A stretch of 37,394 nucleotides of DNA, from NCBI GenBank assembly GCA_026392035.1, contig JAPLCX010000053.1:1-37394 (forward strand), read 5' to 3'. The translations under genes were made by a program, and so were the position numbers. Source of the stretch: Candidatus Auribacterota bacterium (lineage in GTDB: Bacteria > Auribacterota > Tritonobacteria > UBA1439). The notes under the pieces were generated by a model that saw only the letters and a program-made list of their open reading frames with translations, ran no database searches and was not told the DNA's origin. Of the stretch, positions 15,804 through 23,847 are shown piece by piece; position 1 is the stretch's first letter; the number at the start of each line of letters is the position of its first letter.

Positions 15804-17633
15804 ATGTGCGGTATCGTGGGATATGTCGGAGAACGAGATGCTCAGGAGGTAATCCTCAAGGGTCTGTATCGGCTTGAGTACAGGGGCTACGACTCGGCCG
15901 GTATCGCGGTCATCGATGGCGGCAGGGTCAGGGTCTGTAAGAAGGAGGGCAGGCTCGATGGCCTGGCCGAGCTGTTGAAGCGCAGTCCCCTCGGGGGGCA
16001 TGTAGGGATCGGCCACACGCGCTGGGCCACACACGGGGGGCCCGATACGCCCAACTCCCATCCCCACGCCGATTGCACAGGCAGGCTTGCCCTGGTCCAC
16101 AATGGCATCATTGAGAACTATACCGGGCTGAGGACGATGCTGCGGGGCGAGGGCCACACGTTCACCTCGGAGACAGACAGCGAGGTTCTGGTGCACCTTG
16201 TGGAGAAGTATTACAGGGGCGATCTCCTCGACGCTGTACGGAGGGCCGTTTCAGAGGCGGAGGGAGCCTATGCGATCGCGGTGATAGCGGAGGCGAACCG
16301 CGATGAGATCGTGGTGGCGCGCAAGGCGAGCCCGCTGGTGGTAGGGATCGGCGACGGGGAACATTTCATCGCGTCTGATGTTCCGGCGATCCTCGAGTAT
16401 ACGAAGCGGGTCATTTACCTCGAGGACGATGAGGTCGCGCGGGTGACGAGGGGGAGTGTGGATATCTACGACCTCGGCATGAAAAAAATCACCCGTGCCC
16501 CCCTCACGATCAAGTGGACGCTGGAGCAGGCGGAAAAGGGCGGTTTTGAGACATTCATGCTCAAGGAGATTTACGAGCAGCCGACCGCGTTGAGAAACGT
16601 GCTCCTCGGGCGGATTTGTCCGGACAGGACGGGCGTGACGCTGGAGATGGTGAATATAGGCGAGGAGACCATCCGATCGCTCCACAAGGTGTTTATCATT
16701 TCCTGCGGCACGGCGTGCTATGCCGGCATGGGTGGGCGCTATTTCCTCGAGCACCACACCGATCTCGCGGTGGAGGTTGACTATTCGAGCGAATTCCGCT
16801 ATCGGAGCCCCAAGCTCAACCGGAATACGCTGGTGATGACGGTGAGCCAGTCGGGAGAGACGGCGGACACCCTCGCGAGCCTCCGCATGGCCAAGGAGGA
16901 GGGGTGCACGATCATCTCGGTCGTGAACGTGGTCGGCAGCAGCATTGACCGGGAGAGCGATGGGGTGATCTACACGCAGGCAGGGCCTGAGATAGGTGTT
17001 GCCTCCACCAAGGCGTATACGGCTCAGCTCGCCGCAATGGTGCTCTTCACTATCTATGTCGGGAGGCTGAGGGGCCAGATCAGTGCGGAGGAGGCGCGCC
17101 GGCTCATCACGGAGCTCGAAGCGCTCCCGGGGAAAGTCGAGCGCGCCCTCGGGACAGAATCCCAGATTAAAGCGCTCGCCCCGAAATATGCGGGAGCCCG
17201 GAGCGCGTTTTATCTCGGGCGCGGGTTCAACTATCCGAACGCCCTTGAGGGGGCGCTCAAGCTCAAGGAGATATCCTATCTGCACGCCGAGGGATATCCC
17301 GCGGGCGAGATGAAGCACGGACCCATTGCGCTGATTGACCGGGAGTTCCCCGTCGTCTGCCTGTGCACCAGGGGCGACAAGTATGATAAAATGATCTCAA
17401 ATATGAAGGAGGTAGAGGCACGGGGCGGGAGGATTATCGCGATCGCGACGGAAGGGGATAAGGATATTAAGGAAATAGCCGAGGATGTGATCTACGTGCC
17501 CGAAACGCTGGAAGAGCTCTCCCCGATTATTAACGTGGTGCCCCTGCAACTATTCGCCTATCATGTTGCTCGCCTGCGCGGCTGTGATATCGACAAGCCC
17601 AGGAACCTCGCAAAGAGCGTGACCGTCGAATAG
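15804..17633 (+). CDS. glmS: Glutamine--fructose-6-phosphate aminotransferase (isomerizing)
   Basis: A 609-residue enzyme making glucosamine-6-phosphate from fructose-6-P and glutamine, the entry to peptidoglycan and LPS amino sugars. It starts MCGIVGYVG, so Cys2 becomes the N-terminal nucleophile of the class II glutaminase domain (about 1-230). Two SIS sugar-isomerase domains follow, with SCGTACYAGMGG, TVSQSGETADTLASL and YLGRGFNYPNALEGALKLKEISYLHAEGYPAGEMKHGPIALI. The C-terminal DKPRNLAKSVTVE is a family hallmark. GAGG lies five bases before the ATG. No glmS ribozyme-like leader was recognised; the 78-bp gap to nagA holds short GTTGAGAGTTGA repeats. Confidence 0.98.
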   Translation: MCGIVGYVGERDAQEVILKGLYRLEYRGYDSAGIAVIDGGRVRVCKKEGRLDGLAELLKRSPLGGHVGIGHTRWATHGGPDTPNSHPHADCTGRLALVHNGIIENYTGLRTMLRGEGHTFTSETDSEVLVHLVEKYYRGDLLDAVRRAVSEAEGAYAIAVIAEANRDEIVVARKASPLVVGIGDGEHFIASDVPAILEYTKRVIYLEDDEVARVTRGSVDIYDLGMKKITRAPLTIKWTLEQAEKGGFETFMLKEIYEQPTALRNVLLGRICPDRTGVTLEMVNIGEETIRSLHKVFIISCGTACYAGMGGRYFLEHHTDLAVEVDYSSEFRYRSPKLNRNTLVMTVSQSGETADTLASLRMAKEEGCTIISVVNVVGSSIDRESDGVIYTQAGPEIGVASTKAYTAQLAAMVLFTIYVGRLRGQISAEEARRLITELEALPGKVERALGTESQIKALAPKYAGARSAFYLGRGFNYPNALEGALKLKEISYLHAEGYPAGEMKHGPIALIDREFPVVCLCTRGDKYDKMISNMKEVEARGGRIIAIATEGDKDIKEIAEDVIYVPETLEELSPIINVVPLQLFAYHVARLRGCDIDKPRNLAKSVTVE

Positions 17634-17681
17634 ATTCCCGCCGCGGGGGAGCACCCAGGTGATCGGGCCATAAAAAACTCG

Positions 17682-17900
17682 AAACACGAAACTCTAAAGT
17701 AAGCTAAAACAACTTTTTTAGCACCTGATTTCTCTGATTAACCCCGCCGGGCGGGGTCAATCAGGTGCTCACCTCAAACTTTATTGAAATTCTTAAACAT
17801 AAATCCGAAACAAACACAAAACTCAAATTCTCAAAACCAGGACGGCGCCATTTAATAAAGTTTGATTTTGTATTTTGGATTTGTATAGAGTTTCGTGTTT
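17682..17900. repeat. Large imperfect inverted repeat between glmS and the kinase gene
   Basis: Outer arms AAACACGAAACTCTA (17682-17696) and its exact inverse (17886-17900), inner arms CAAACTTTATT (17775-17785) and its inverse (17854-17864), plus further AAATCCGAAA-like partial matches. The whole 287-bp glmS-kinase gap is repeat sequence with no gene. Confidence 0.65.
17721..17768. repeat. GC hairpin nested in the larger inverted repeat
   Basis: Arms GCACCTGATT and AATCAGGTGC enclose a second stem, CCCCGCC and GGCGGGG. It is a strong hairpin but lacks a downstream T-run, so I do not call it a terminator of glmS with confidence. Confidence 0.6.
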
Positions 17901-17920
17901 AGGATTTAGGGTTTTTCCTT

Positions 17921-19990
17921 ATGAAGATGCGCATACGAACCAAGATGCTGCTCAGTTTCATGGCGATGGTTGCCCTCATTGTCGCGCTGATCGTCTTCGC
18001 GCTCGTTTCAATTCATATCATGAGCGAGAGCAACCGGCAGCTCGTCTGCGTGCAGGAGAAGGAGAGCCTTGTCGCCGATCTGCAGGCGACGATAGACAGG
18101 GCAGTGACCGCGCTGGGGGATTATCTGGTCTCCGGGAAGAGAGCCCGCCGTTCCACCTTTATTCAGCTCGTGGGCTTCTACAGGAGACAGGTTGAAGCGC
18201 TCGAACTCTTTTGTAAGAGCCCCCGCGGAGACGGAGGGACTGGCCTGGAGGCGAAGAAGATCAGCGAGCTCAAGGCCGAGCTGAAGACGATTGACGTGAG
18301 CTCCAGAGAAATTCTGGCGCTTGCGGATAAGATCGAAGGGGCACAGGGCCATAAGCTCATCCAGAATGTGGTCTCGACGGTGAAGGGCGCCATGGATAAG
18401 AAGGGCGCGCGCGCTGAAAAGGGGACCCCGGGGGGCGAATTGAATGCCCTCGAGGATCTCCTCGGGGTGAGCACGCGCGACGCGCAGGAGCGGCTCAAAG
18501 AGCTTGAGCTGTTGAGTGCGACAATATCCGAATCGGAATCTCGCCTGAGGGAGCTCTCGTTGCAGTTGATGAGGGCCAAGGAGCACGCGCTCGAGAAGAT
18601 CGGCGAGATACGGGAGATCGCTCAGCGAGAGGGGATGATGGCCGTTGAAATGGCGGCCCTGGCCGACCGCCAGGCGGGAAAGTTCATGCGGGTGGGGGCG
18701 GTGATCATCCTCACCTGTGGTCTCGTCCTGGCGCTGTATCTCTCCAGCTCTTTTTCACGGCCCATCCTGGATCTGGATCGGGGGGCGAGGCTTATCGGCG
18801 AGGGCAATTTTGACCACCGACTGAAACTGGAAACAGGCAACGAACTGGAGGAGCTTGCCTCACGGTTCAACACCATGGCCTCCAGGCTCAAGGCCTCATA
18901 CGGAGCCCTCGAGGAAAAGGTTCGTGACCGCACGCGGGAGTTGGAACAGTCCAATCAGCAGTTGAGGCGCCTTTTTGACGGTATCTCCGACGGCATTTCG
19001 ATAATTGACAGGGAGTACCGCATCGTCAACGCCAACACGGGCATTGCGGCGATGGTGAAACGGGGAGAGGGCGAGCTCATCGGCGGCGCCTGCTACCGGT
19101 CATACAACGGGAGCGATTCCCCCTGCCCGGGCTGCCCCGCTGAAAGCACCTTCAGGGACGGGAGGGCCTCCGTCGGGCAGCTCCGCTGGTGTGCTCCGGG
19201 TCAGAAGGTCAAAGATATGCAGCTATACATATTCCCCCTCCAGGAGGAAGAGGGGAGGGTGGTGCAGGTGATCGAGTACGCGAAGGATATCAGCGAGAAG
19301 GTCGCCCTGGAGCAAAAGCTGTTCCAGTCGGCGAAGCTTGCGGGCATTGGAACGCTCGCCGCGGGTGTCGCTCACGAGATACGCAACCCCCTCGGCATCA
19401 TGAAAACATCCGCGGATATGATCAAGCGGAGCTGCCAAGAGGGGGAGCAGAACTACGAGCTGGCCGGGTTCCTGATCGAGGAGGTTGACCGCCTCAACCG
19501 CGTGGTGACCCGCCTGCTCAACTTTGCGAAACCCTCCAAGCCGAATATCGAGCCGTGCGGAATCAACGATATCATGGACAGGGCGCTCGCACTGGTGGGC
19601 CCGCAGCATCGTCTCCAGGACATGGAGGTGGTCAGGGAATACACTCATGACCTCCCGGGGGTTCCGGGGGACCGTGAGCAGCTCTGCCAGGTCTTCCTCA
19701 ACCTCATCATCAACGCCATCCAGGCAATGCCGAAGCACGGGCGCCTCACGCTCGCCACGGGGATGGACGAGGGGGAGGCGGTGTGGGCGGGTGTGACCGA
19801 TACCGGCGAGGGGATTGATGCGCGTATAGTGGACAGCATTTTTGATCCCTTCTTCACCACCAAAGACGACGGTTCGGGGCTGGGGCTCGCGATCGCGTAC
19901 AGGATTGTTGAGAGCCATGGTGGGCGGTTGGAGGTAAAGAGCAATCCGGGGAAGGGGACCACCTTCGCTGTCGTGCTCCCCGTGGCATAG
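17921..19990 (+). CDS. Membrane sensor histidine kinase (HAMP-PAS-HisKA-HATPase)
   Basis: A 689-residue two-component kinase. TM1 lies at about 10-32, a ~215-residue predicted extracytoplasmic helical sensor follows, TM2 is at about 257-276 and HAMP at about 278-330. A PAS domain (about 345-455) contains CYRSYNGSDSPCPGCP (C391, C402, C405), a cysteine pattern that could bind metal or sense redox. The kinase core has phospho-acceptor H485 in AAGVAHEIRNPLG, N-box NLIINAIQAM, DTGEGID, an FDPFFTTK segment and GSGLGLAIAYRIVESHGG. This NtrB-like core matches the sigma-54 activator encoded next. The signal sensed is unknown. An ATG two codons downstream is an alternative start. Confidence 0.95.
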   Translation: MKMRIRTKMLLSFMAMVALIVALIVFALVSIHIMSESNRQLVCVQEKESLVADLQATIDRAVTALGDYLVSGKRARRSTFIQLVGFYRRQVEALELFCKSPRGDGGTGLEAKKISELKAELKTIDVSSREILALADKIEGAQGHKLIQNVVSTVKGAMDKKGARAEKGTPGGELNALEDLLGVSTRDAQERLKELELLSATISESESRLRELSLQLMRAKEHALEKIGEIREIAQREGMMAVEMAALADRQAGKFMRVGAVIILTCGLVLALYLSSSFSRPILDLDRGARLIGEGNFDHRLKLETGNELEELASRFNTMASRLKASYGALEEKVRDRTRELEQSNQQLRRLFDGISDGISIIDREYRIVNANTGIAAMVKRGEGELIGGACYRSYNGSDSPCPGCPAESTFRDGRASVGQLRWCAPGQKVKDMQLYIFPLQEEEGRVVQVIEYAKDISEKVALEQKLFQSAKLAGIGTLAAGVAHEIRNPLGIMKTSADMIKRSCQEGEQNYELAGFLIEEVDRLNRVVTRLLNFAKPSKPNIEPCGINDIMDRALALVGPQHRLQDMEVVREYTHDLPGVPGDREQLCQVFLNLIINAIQAMPKHGRLTLATGMDEGEAVWAGVTDTGEGIDARIVDSIFDPFFTTKDDGSGLGLAIAYRIVESHGGRLEVKSNPGKGTTFAVVLPVA

Positions 19991-20043
19991 GTGATATGCC
20001 GCGGATGTGCGCGGATGATTGCGAATTGATTGCAGATTACCAG

Positions 20044-20096
20044 TTTCACCACGGACCTGCCTGCCGGCAGGCAGGGGCGCGGAGAACACGGAGTTA
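20044..20096. repeat. CACGGAG-type dispersed repeat with inserted 20-bp palindrome
   Basis: A TTTCACCACGGA...GGCGCGGAGAACACGGAG repeat is split by a perfect 20-bp palindrome at 20056-20075 built of CCTG/CCGG/CAGG units. The same TTCACCACGGAG start is seen at 10363 and 27167. It lies in the 183-bp gap between the kinase and regulator genes. Confidence 0.65.
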
Positions 20097-20173
20097 GAGC
20101 ATGGGTGAAGTGAAATGAAACGCTGTTTCAATATCAGTATCGATCCGCGGTGGATGAATAGAGGATGTTGAAG

Positions 20174-21550
20174 ATGAAAAAACGAATACTGGTGGTTGAC
20201 GATGAACGCAACATGCTCCGGCTCGCGGAGATGATGCTCGATAAGATCGGCTACGAATCGCTCCAGACGGACAACGCCGAAGAGGCACTGAGGATCCTCG
20301 GCCACAAACGTGTAGACCTGGTGATCACGGACCTGAAGATGCCCACGGGGATGAGCGGGATTGACCTCCTCGTGGAGATGAGGCGGAGGGAGCTGAAGAT
20401 GCCCGTGGTGATCATGACCGCCTATGGGACTATCAAGAGCGCCGTGGAAGCGATGAAACAGGGCGCGAGCGATTATATCCTCAAACCCTTCGACATCGAC
20501 GGCATCGAGGTGGTGATTTCCAGGGTCTTTGAGTTTGAGAAGGTGCGGAGGGAAAATGTGTACCTCAGGGAGGAGCTGAAACAGCAGCGCGAGGCCCAGC
20601 AGATCATCGGCCGGAGCACCAAGATGCAGGAGATCCACGCGCTCATTGACCGGCTCGCCCCCACGGATGCGTCGGTGCTCCTGTACGGGGAGACAGGCAC
20701 CGGCAAAGAACTCCTTGCGCGCTCCATCCATGAGAAGAGCGTCCGCCGGGATAAGCTGTTTGTCGCCGTTAACTGCGCGGCGATCCCCACGACGCTCCTC
20801 GAGAGCGAACTATTCGGCCACGTGAGGGGAGCGTTCACGGGGGCTGAGGTCGAGCGGACGGGGAGGTTCGAGAAGGCCGACGGTGGCAGCATTTTCTTTG
20901 ACGAGATAGGGGATATGGAACCGGTGCTCCAGGCCAAGATCCTCCGCGTACTGCAGGAGAAGGAGTTCGAGAAGGTGGGGAGCACCGAGACGATCAGCGT
21001 GAACGTGCGCGTGATTGCCGCGACGAACAAGGATTTGAAGAGGATGATCCAGGAAAAGACCTTCCGCGAGGATCTCTACTACCGATTGAACGTGGTATGG
21101 ATAGTGGTCCCCCCGCTGCGGGAGAGGGCGGAGGACGTCCCGCCGCTGGCTGAGTATTTCACCAGGAAGTATTCGGGTGAGTGGGGGAAGGAAGTCGCGC
21201 CGCCCTCGGAGGACGCGCTGAGGGCCTTGGGCGGTTACGCCTGGCCGGGGAACGTGCGCGAGATGGAAAACGTGATCGAGCGGGCGGTGGCGCTCAACGC
21301 CACAGGCCGGATCGGCCTGGATGATCTGCCGCCGGAGATCGCCTACGGGGCGCCCGAGAGCCCCACGGGCGTTTCCGCTCCCCGGGCGGGATTGCGCGGC
21401 GATCTTGATGGGGCGGTTTCCTCGCTCGAGAGGGAGATGATCGGAAAGGCATTGAGGGAATCCGATGGCGTCAAGGCCCGCGCCGCGAAGCTCCTTGGGA
21501 TCAGCGAGCGGAACCTCTGGTACAAGCTGAAGAAGTATGGAATTGTGTAG
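20174..21550 (+). CDS. NtrC-family sigma-54-dependent response regulator
   Basis: A 458-residue transcription activator, probably the partner of the kinase upstream. The receiver domain (about 1-118) has DDE near residue 9 and phospho-acceptor D53 in LVITDLKMP. The AAA+ domain has Walker A GETGTGKE (172-179), the sigma-54-contacting loop GAFTGA (219-224), Walker B GGSIFFDEIGDM and an arginine-finger region REDLYYRLNV. A C-terminal Fis-type HTH (about 421-456) contains ARAAKLLGISERNLWYKLKKYG. The second of two in-frame ATGs is chosen because AGAGG lies nine bases before it but touches the first. The GAFTGA motif is intact, so activation of sigma-54 promoters is expected. Targets may include the following phosphodiesterase cluster. 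Confidence 0.96.
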   Translation: MKKRILVVDDERNMLRLAEMMLDKIGYESLQTDNAEEALRILGHKRVDLVITDLKMPTGMSGIDLLVEMRRRELKMPVVIMTAYGTIKSAVEAMKQGASDYILKPFDIDGIEVVISRVFEFEKVRRENVYLREELKQQREAQQIIGRSTKMQEIHALIDRLAPTDASVLLYGETGTGKELLARSIHEKSVRRDKLFVAVNCAAIPTTLLESELFGHVRGAFTGAEVERTGRFEKADGGSIFFDEIGDMEPVLQAKILRVLQEKEFEKVGSTETISVNVRVIAATNKDLKRMIQEKTFREDLYYRLNVVWIVVPPLRERAEDVPPLAEYFTRKYSGEWGKEVAPPSEDALRALGGYAWPGNVREMENVIERAVALNATGRIGLDDLPPEIAYGAPESPTGVSAPRAGLRGDLDGAVSSLEREMIGKALRESDGVKARAAKLLGISERNLWYKLKKYGIV

Positions 21551-21581
21551 TGGGGGCTCCGGAGGCTATGGTAGACTCCCC

Positions 21582-21620
21582 CGCACAATAGCATAGGGAT
21601 GAAAAAGAATTTATTGTGCG
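21582..21620. promoter_or_regulatory. Perfect 9-bp dyad downstream of the response regulator
   Basis: CGCACAATA (21582-21590) and TATTGTGCG (21612-21620), separated by 21 bases, about 130 bp upstream of the next gene. It could be an enhancer-type activator site or an mRNA hairpin; no T-run follows. Function is inferred from position only. Confidence 0.4.
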
Positions 21621-21747
21621 TGATGGCTGACTGCGTGCTGATGGGTAACGCCCCTCGCCTCATGGCGGAAGATGCCGCAGCTGTTCCTGCAAAAAATCCC
21701 GCTCGGCAATGGCGTTTCCAATCACGTACGGCGGAACCTTAGTCCTG

Positions 21748-23847
21748 ATGAGCGTATCCCGGAAGTGCTTCGCGCGTGTCGCAGCCGCGGTCGTCGCAGG
21801 CGTTCTCTCGATCCCCTCGCTCGCCTTCGGGTACATTGGCCCGGGGGCTGGATTCGCCTTTCTGAGTTCGTTCATCTTTATCCTCGGGGGAATCTTCCTT
21901 GCGATCATTGTCCTGCTCACCTTCCCGGTGAGGCTCCTCGTGAGAAAGCTGCGTTCGAAAAAGGCGCTCTCCTCCGCGCGCGTCGGCCGGCTGATCATCG
22001 TCGGCCTTGACGGCCTGGATCCCGAGCTCGCGGTCGCCTACATAGACGAGGGGAAACTGCCGAACCTCTCGCGACTGCGCCAGGAGGGTTCCTTCTCGCC
22101 CCTCCGGACGACGAATCCCCCCATATCGCCGGTCGCCTGGTCATCGTTCATGACGGGCGTCAACCCGGGGAAGCATAACATCTTTGATTTTCTCACCCGT
22201 GACACGAGAACATATCTTCCTTCCCTCTCCTCAGCAGCGATTACGGAAACAAACCGGGCGATCAGGCTGGGGAGGTACAGGCTCCCGCTCGGGAGGCCGA
22301 GGATCAAGATGCTGCGAAAGAGCGTCCCATTCTGGAAGATCCTCGGCGATCACGGTATCCCCGGCATCGTACTCAAGGTTCCGATTACCTTCCCGCCGGA
22401 GAAGTTCAAGGGGTTGCTCCTCTCGGGTCTGTGCGCCCCGGATATCAAGGGTTCTCAGGGGACCTTCGCGTTCTATACCAACCGGGCGCCGCGCGAAGCG
22501 ACGTACACGGGGGGCTTTCTCGTGAGGCTCGACGGGAGCGGCCCGGTGTTCGACACGTTCATCTCCGGCCCGAGAGATCCGTTCAGGGCGGGCCGTGATC
22601 TTCAGATCCCCCTGAAGATCGCCATTGACAGGCAGAGGAAATCCGCGAAACTCGGGATAGGGAGCGCGGTTTGCAATCTCCGTGAGGGTGAATTGTCGGA
22701 GTGGATTTCTCTGAGATTCAGGGCGGGGCTTGCGACGAAGATCATGGGGATTGCCCAGTTTTTCTTGAAACGCGCGGCGCCCGTTCTTGAGCTCTACCTT
22801 TCCCCCATACACATTGACCCTGAAAAGCCGTCCCTCCCCCTCTCTCACCCTCTGATATACTCCGTGTATCTGAGCAAGATTGTAGGGCCCTATGCGACGC
22901 TTGGTTTGCCGCAGGACACATGGGCCCTCAATGAGAAGGTGCTCACCGACGATGCGTTCCTCCAGCAGGCGTACCGCATGCACGACGAGCTCGAAGGAAT
23001 ATTTTTCCATTCCATGGGGCAGTTGAATCGGGGCGTGCTCTGCTGCGTGTTTGACGCCACCGACGCCATCCAGCACGAATTCTGGCGCTACCGCGACATG
23101 AATCATCCTGCCCTTCCGAAGGGCGAACCCCCGCGCCCCTCCATCATAGAAGATCTCTATAAGAGGATGGATGAACTCGTCGGCCGCGTGATGGGGGAGT
23201 TGAATCACGGTGATGCGCTGATCGTTCTCTCCGACCATGGCTTCAAATCGTTCCGCCGGGGCGTCAATCTCAACACATGGCTCTTCAAGAACGGCTACCT
23301 CAGCCTGAAAGAAGGCGCCACGACGCACGGGGAATGGTTCGCCGGCGTTGACTGGCGGAAGACGAGGGCGTACGCCCTCGGCCTCGCGGGCATCTACCTG
23401 AATCTCAATGGGAGGGAGGCGCAGGGTATCGTTGACGCGCGCGACGCCGGCGCAGTAAAAAAGGAGCTCACCCAGGAGCTTACTGGTCTCAGGGACGAGG
23501 CGACGGGCAGCGCCGCGATCGCCGCCCTCTATGATACGCGGGAGATCTATCGCGGGCCGTACGTGGAGAATGCCCCCGACCTGATCGTGGGCTACTATCC
23601 CGGCTACAGGGCGTCATGGGAGTCGGTGACCGGTCAGGTCACCCCTGAGATCATTGCGGACAATGAGCGGGCGTGGAGCGCGGATCACTGCATTGACCAC
23701 CGGTTCGTCCCCGGCGTGCTCTTCTGCAATCGGAAGATCAGATCACCCGAACCCCGCATACTGGATATCGCCCCCACGATCCTCGACCTCTTCGGGATAG
23801 CGCCCCCCGGATACATGGATGGGAAGGCTCTGGAGATAGAAGTGTGA
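21748..23847 (+). CDS. Membrane-anchored type I phosphodiesterase / alkaline phosphatase superfamily protein 1
   Basis: About 699 residues from the ATG that gives a good signal sequence (MSVSRKCFARVAAAVVAGVL...LAFG); an in-frame ATG 13 codons earlier is less likely. After the segment YIGPGAGF comes a second hydrophobic stretch (about 40-60) and a basic stop. The catalytic domain follows the superfamily order: IIVGLDGLDPE (D88), nucleophile S127 in ISPVAWSSFMTGVNPGKHNIFDF, FDATDAIQHEFWRY, LIVLSDHGF (D496, H497) and a late WSADHCIDH (H647). Such enzymes hydrolyse or transfer phosphate, phosphodiester or sulfate esters with two metals; the substrate cannot be read. Its stop overlaps the start of its paralogue by four bases (GTGA). 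Confidence 0.88.
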   Translation: MSVSRKCFARVAAAVVAGVLSIPSLAFGYIGPGAGFAFLSSFIFILGGIFLAIIVLLTFPVRLLVRKLRSKKALSSARVGRLIIVGLDGLDPELAVAYIDEGKLPNLSRLRQEGSFSPLRTTNPPISPVAWSSFMTGVNPGKHNIFDFLTRDTRTYLPSLSSAAITETNRAIRLGRYRLPLGRPRIKMLRKSVPFWKILGDHGIPGIVLKVPITFPPEKFKGLLLSGLCAPDIKGSQGTFAFYTNRAPREATYTGGFLVRLDGSGPVFDTFISGPRDPFRAGRDLQIPLKIAIDRQRKSAKLGIGSAVCNLREGELSEWISLRFRAGLATKIMGIAQFFLKRAAPVLELYLSPIHIDPEKPSLPLSHPLIYSVYLSKIVGPYATLGLPQDTWALNEKVLTDDAFLQQAYRMHDELEGIFFHSMGQLNRGVLCCVFDATDAIQHEFWRYRDMNHPALPKGEPPRPSIIEDLYKRMDELVGRVMGELNHGDALIVLSDHGFKSFRRGVNLNTWLFKNGYLSLKEGATTHGEWFAGVDWRKTRAYALGLAGIYLNLNGREAQGIVDARDAGAVKKELTQELTGLRDEATGSAAIAALYDTREIYRGPYVENAPDLIVGYYPGYRASWESVTGQVTPEIIADNERAWSADHCIDHRFVPGVLFCNRKIRSPEPRILDIAPTILDLFGIAPPGYMDGKALEIEV

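Noticed and set aside
17721-17768. Rho-independent terminator of glmS
   Set aside because: The hairpin is strong but lacks a following T-run and is part of a larger repeat. Partial termination cannot be excluded.
19223-20731. 502-codon open frame on the minus strand
   Set aside because: It is antisense to the kinase and regulator genes, runs through an intergenic repeat, and its His/Pro/Arg-rich sequence shows no domain. It is a codon-bias shadow, like the long antisense frames at 16251-17318, 22231-23328, 14556-15458 and 12314-13087.
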